A stretch of 16,376 nt of DNA from NCBI GenBank assembly GCA_044867925.1, contig JBIOVV010000037.1, positions 1 to 16,376 of the forward strand. Reading direction: 5' to 3'. The stretch comes from VRUE01 sp044867925. Its GTDB lineage: Bacteria > Actinomycetota > Thermoleophilia > Solirubrobacterales > 70-9. Positions 13,315-16,376 of the stretch are shown one piece after another. The position numbers and the translations under genes were made by a program. Each line of letters begins with the position of its first letter. Positions within the stretch are counted from its first letter, which is position 1. The notes under the pieces are model-generated. The model was not told where the DNA came from and ran no database searches. It saw nothing but the letters and a program-made list of their open reading frames with translations.

Positions 13315-16300
13315 ATGAGTGAGATCGCGCAGCTTGGCGGCGAGCGTAAGCAGGTAACGGTCCTCTTCGCCGACGTCCAGGGCTCGATGGACATGGCCGA
13401 GCAGCAGGACCCCGAGCAGTGGCACGCGATCATGCAGCGCTTCTTCTCGACCCTCGCCGACGCCGTCCACCGCTTCGAGGGGACGGTGGACAAGTTCACC
13501 GGCGACGGGATCATGGCGGTCTTCGGCGCCCCGGTCGCGCACGAGGATCATGCGCGGCGGGCCTGCTACGCGGCGCTGAAGATGCTCGACGACGTCGGCG
13601 AGTACGCCGCCGAGCTGCGCCGCAGGCATGGGCTCAACTTCTCGACCAGGATCGGGGTCAACTCCGGCGAGGTGATCGCCGCCGAGGTCGGCGAGGGCGG
13701 CTACACGGCGGTCGGCCACACGGTCGGGCTGGCACAGCGGATGGAGGCTCTGGCCGAGCCGGGCAAGGCCTACCTGACCGAGAGCACGGCCGAGCTTGCC
13801 CACGGCTTCATGGCGCTGCGCGACCTCGGCCAGTTCGAGATCAAGGGCGCCAGCCGGCCGGTCGGGGTCTTTGAGCTCGCGGGCGTCGGCGCGGCGCGCT
13901 CGCGACTCGACCTCTCGCGCGAGCGCGGCTTCTCGCGCTTCGTCGGCCGCGACAATGAGATGTCGGCGCTGGAGGAGGCGCTCGCGCGCGCCGAGCGCGG
14001 CGAGGGGGCCGCGGTCGGCATCGTCGCCGAGCCGGGCGTCGGCAAGAGCCGCCTCTGCCACGAGTTCGCCGAACGCTGCCGCGAGCGTGGCATCGAGGTC
14101 TTCGAGTGCCAGGCCCAGGCGCACGGACAGGCGATTCCCTTCATGCCGGTGCTGCAGATGCTGCGCTCCTACTTCGGCATCGCCGACGGCGATGCCGAGC
14201 GGATCGTGCGCGAGAAGATCGCCGGTCGCACCCTCCTCCTCGACCCCGACTTCGCCGAGGACCTGCCGCTGCTCTTCGACTTCCTCGGGGTCCCAGACCC
14301 GCACCGGCCGCTGCCGCAGCTGAGCGCCGAGGCCCGCCACCGGGCGCTGCGCGGAGCCGTCTGCCGCCTCGTGCGGGCGCCGAACCGGCGCAGCTCGATC
14401 GTCGCCCTGGTCGAGGATCTGCACTGGATGGACGAGGGCAGCGCCACCCTGCTCGGCGAGCTGATCTCCTCGGTCGAGGGCACGAAGACGCTGGCGATCG
14501 TCAACTTCCGGCCCGAGTACGACGCCCACGGGTGGGCCGGCGAGAGCACCTACCGGAGTATCTCGCTGGAGCCGCTGGGGCGGGAGGGCAGCCGCGAGCT
14601 GCTGCGCGACCTGGCCGGCGAGGACCCCTCGCTCGACGGGCTCGCCGAGCTGATCCACGAGCGCACCGCGGGCAATCCCTTCTTCATCGAGGAGATCGTC
14701 CGCGGGCTCGCCGAGGCTGGCAACCTCGAGGGCGAGCGGGGCGCTTACCGGCTGGCGCGGCCGCTCGAGGACACCGGCGTGCCGGCGAGCGTGCAGACGA
14801 TCCTGGCGGCGCGGATCGACCGCCTCGGGCCGACGCCGAAGCAGCTTCTGCAAGCCGCCTCGGTCGCGCCGAAGGAGATCGGCGAGCGGGCGCTGGCGAC
14901 GATCTCCGGCCAGAGCGAAGGCGAGAGCTATCGGGCGGCGCTCTGCGAGCTGACCGACGGCGGCTTCCTCTTCGAGACCGAGGTCTATCCGGAACGGGTC
15001 TTTGCCTTCCGCCACCCGCTGACCCGAGAGGTCGCCTACAGCACTCAGCTGGCCGAGCAGCGCACGGCCAGCCATGCGGCCACCGCCCGCGCCCTGGTCG
15101 AGCTCAACCCGGACCGCCACGATGAGCTGGCGGCCCTTGTCGCCAGCCACATGGAGGCGGGCGGCGAGACGCTGGAAGCGGCGCGCTGGTCGGCGCGGGC
15201 GGCCTACTGGGCGGGAAGCAGCCGCCCCCAGGACGCCCTGCGGCTCTGGCGCAAGGCGATGGAGCTGACCGCAGCGCTGGAGGAGACCGAGGAGACGATG
15301 GCGATGGCGGTGATGTCGCGGCTGCTGCAACTGGACTTCGCCTGGCGCCTCGGCATGGACGACGAGGAGGAAGCGCGGCTCACCGCCGAAGCGGAGGAGA
15401 TCGCCAAGCGGACCGGCGACCTGCGCTCGCTGGCGATGCTCAGGGTCGCGCGCGACGTCCGGCCCGGGATGCCCCACGTCGCCCCGGACTGGCTGAGGGC
15501 GGTCGCAGAGACGATCGAGCTCGCCGACCGCTCGGGCGACCTGCACCTGCGTGTGGCGATCCGCGCGGCAAGCTCCTACGCCCACCTCTGCGCGGGCGAT
15601 TTCGCCGGCTTCGACCGCTCGGTCGAGGAGATCCTCGAGCTCGCCGGCGAGGACCGTCGCGTCGGCGCCGGCATCATCATCGGCAGTCCGGTCGCCTGGG
15701 CGACGATGGCCAAGGGCCTGGTCCTGCGTGAGCGCGGCCGGCTGGAGGAGGCCGATGCGCGGTTCAACCTGGCGCTGCAGATCGCCACCGAGGAGGGCGA
15801 TCCCGAGATCGCCAGCTGGACCCGCAGCAACCAGGCGCTGATGCTGGCGATGCGAGGAGAGCTCGACGCCGCGATCGCGCTGGCGCGGCGCAACTGCGAG
15901 CTGACCGAACGGTTGGGCGACGTCTTCTCCCGCAGCCTCGCCCTCTCCAACCTCGGCGGCGCCCAGATCGCCGCCGGTGATTACGCCGGGGCGCTCGACA
16001 CGATGGAAGAGGCCGAGCGCGTCTACCGCGCTGCGGTCGCCGACGGGGACGAGATGGAGACCTGGCGCGCGGGACTGCGATCCGAGGCCCTGACCGGCGT
16101 CGGCCGCGCCGAGGAGGGCCTTGAGCTGGCCGAATGGGCGAGCGGAATCGCCCGCGAACGGGAAATGCTCTGGTCGCTGCCGCTGACCCTGCAGGCGCTC
16201 GCGGTCGCGCGGGCGGCGACCGGGCGCGAGGGGGTCGAAACCGCCCTCGACGAAGCGGCTGAAGTCGCCAGGCAAACAGGGGCGATGATCAGTCTGGCGG

Positions 16301-16341
16301 CGGTGGAAACCACGCGCGAGCTGATCGGTGCGCCGCGTTGA
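13315..16341 (+). CDS. Cyclase-homology domain / AAA ATPase / TPR regulatory protein
   Basis: 1008 residues from ATG at 13315. Residues about 10-190 form a class III nucleotide cyclase homology domain: VTVLFADVQGSMDM with metal ligand D20, VDKFTGDGIMAVFGAP with K60 and metal ligand D64, and YTAVGHTVGLAQRME. In the last motif the purine-specifying Asp and the catalytic Asn of canonical cyclases are replaced by H135 and G138, while R142 remains, so cyclase activity is doubtful. Residues about 208-400 form a signalling ATPase: FVGRDNEM, Walker A AEPGVGKSR (238-246), Walker B-like IVALVEDLHWMDEG (362-375). The rest is helical and repeat-rich, consistent with TPRs (for example PQDALRLWRKAMEL and YAGALDTMEEAERVYR). 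No membrane segment or HTH is seen. It diverges from the amidase-tetR operon across an 79-bp gap containing the palindrome, which may also control it. Confidence 0.85.
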   Translation: MSEIAQLGGERKQVTVLFADVQGSMDMAEQQDPEQWHAIMQRFFSTLADAVHRFEGTVDKFTGDGIMAVFGAPVAHEDHARRACYAALKMLDDVGEYAAELRRRHGLNFSTRIGVNSGEVIAAEVGEGGYTAVGHTVGLAQRMEALAEPGKAYLTESTAELAHGFMALRDLGQFEIKGASRPVGVFELAGVGAARSRLDLSRERGFSRFVGRDNEMSALEEALARAERGEGAAVGIVAEPGVGKSRLCHEFAERCRERGIEVFECQAQAHGQAIPFMPVLQMLRSYFGIADGDAERIVREKIAGRTLLLDPDFAEDLPLLFDFLGVPDPHRPLPQLSAEARHRALRGAVCRLVRAPNRRSSIVALVEDLHWMDEGSATLLGELISSVEGTKTLAIVNFRPEYDAHGWAGESTYRSISLEPLGREGSRELLRDLAGEDPSLDGLAELIHERTAGNPFFIEEIVRGLAEAGNLEGERGAYRLARPLEDTGVPASVQTILAARIDRLGPTPKQLLQAASVAPKEIGERALATISGQSEGESYRAALCELTDGGFLFETEVYPERVFAFRHPLTREVAYSTQLAEQRTASHAATARALVELNPDRHDELAALVASHMEAGGETLEAARWSARAAYWAGSSRPQDALRLWRKAMELTAALEETEETMAMAVMSRLLQLDFAWRLGMDDEEEARLTAEAEEIAKRTGDLRSLAMLRVARDVRPGMPHVAPDWLRAVAETIELADRSGDLHLRVAIRAASSYAHLCAGDFAGFDRSVEEILELAGEDRRVGAGIIIGSPVAWATMAKGLVLRERGRLEEADARFNLALQIATEEGDPEIASWTRSNQALMLAMRGELDAAIALARRNCELTERLGDVFSRSLALSNLGGAQIAAGDYAGALDTMEEAERVYRAAVADGDEMETWRAGLRSEALTGVGRAEEGLELAEWASGIAREREMLWSLPLTLQALAVARAATGREGVETALDEAAEVARQTGAMISLAAVETTRELIGAPR

Positions 16342-16355
16342 GCCTGCTTCGGGCT
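16341..16355. terminator. Small hairpin after the cyclase-domain gene
   Basis: AGCCTG (16341-16346) pairs with CGGGCT (16350-16355) around a 3-base loop, including one G-T pair. It starts at the last base of the TGA stop and lies between two possibly convergent genes. There is no T-run. Confidence 0.3.
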
Positions 16356-16376
16356 TAGAGGCCCATCGCGCGGGCG
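16355..16376 (-). CDS. Possible C-terminus of a convergent gene at the window edge
   Basis: Read on the minus strand, the last bases give ARAMGL followed by TAA (16355-16357). This is a plausible protein end, and the position just after a plus-strand stop fits a convergent neighbour, but six codons cannot establish a gene or family. Confidence 0.2.

Noticed and set aside
13270..16275. Very long open frame on the minus strand opposite the cyclase-domain gene
   Set aside because: The translation is rich in Arg, Gly, Gln, His and Asp without any family motif, while the plus strand encodes clear cyclase, Walker A and Walker B motifs. It is a high-GC antisense shadow.

Overview
The window looks like chromosomal core and near-core DNA from a high-GC Gram-positive bacterium. 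My best guess is Actinomycetota, probably class Thermoleophilia (Solirubrobacterales-like); this is inference from gene families, not a search. Support comes from GC-rich third codon positions, a mycobacterial-type FprA, an actinobacterial-type HemQ, a PimA-like mannosyltransferase, small DUF3618/DUF4235/holin-III envelope proteins, and several genes without a Shine-Dalgarno that start just after a -10-like hexamer. No transposase, phage, CRISPR or rRNA gene was seen.

Layout. Positions 1-339 hold the 3' end of metH (plus). Positions 340-893 carry no protein gene I can support, but hold a dense set of GC-rich inverted repeats (about 437-663) that may be a minus-strand structured RNA, followed by an AT-richer stretch. 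From 4718 down to 894 is a minus-strand cluster: hemQ (coproheme decarboxylase), a PAS-like/zinc-ribbon protein overlapping it by 4 bp, fprA (ferredoxin-NADP reductase) and a tandem winged-helix regulator. A long imperfect inverted repeat (4754-4863) lies between hemQ and a divergent plus-strand pair: an AlkP-like multi-spanning membrane protein and a PimA-like glycosyltransferase fused to a flippase-like membrane domain (about 4705-8927). A convergent degV gene follows (8934-9809), with a divergent ErpA/IscA-type Fe-S carrier (9850-10236).

From 13235 down to 10324 is a tightly packed seven-gene minus-strand run: Nit1-type amidase, TetR regulator, a 44-residue DUF4235-like protein, a holin-III family protein, a DUF3618 protein, BolA and a CGFS monothiol glutaredoxin. 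Gaps are 14 bp or less, with two overlaps. Together with the nearby ErpA this makes an Fe-S handling neighbourhood. A 16-bp palindrome (13258-13273) lies between this run and a divergent 1008-residue cyclase-homology/AAA ATPase/TPR regulator (13315-16341) and is a good candidate TetR operator. The last 20 or so bases may hold the C-terminus of a convergent gene.

Main points for a second look: the structured intergenic region, the inverted repeat upstream of hemQ, the glycosyltransferase-flippase fusion, the mixed Fe-S/amidase/envelope operon with its palindrome, and the degenerate cyclase active site.
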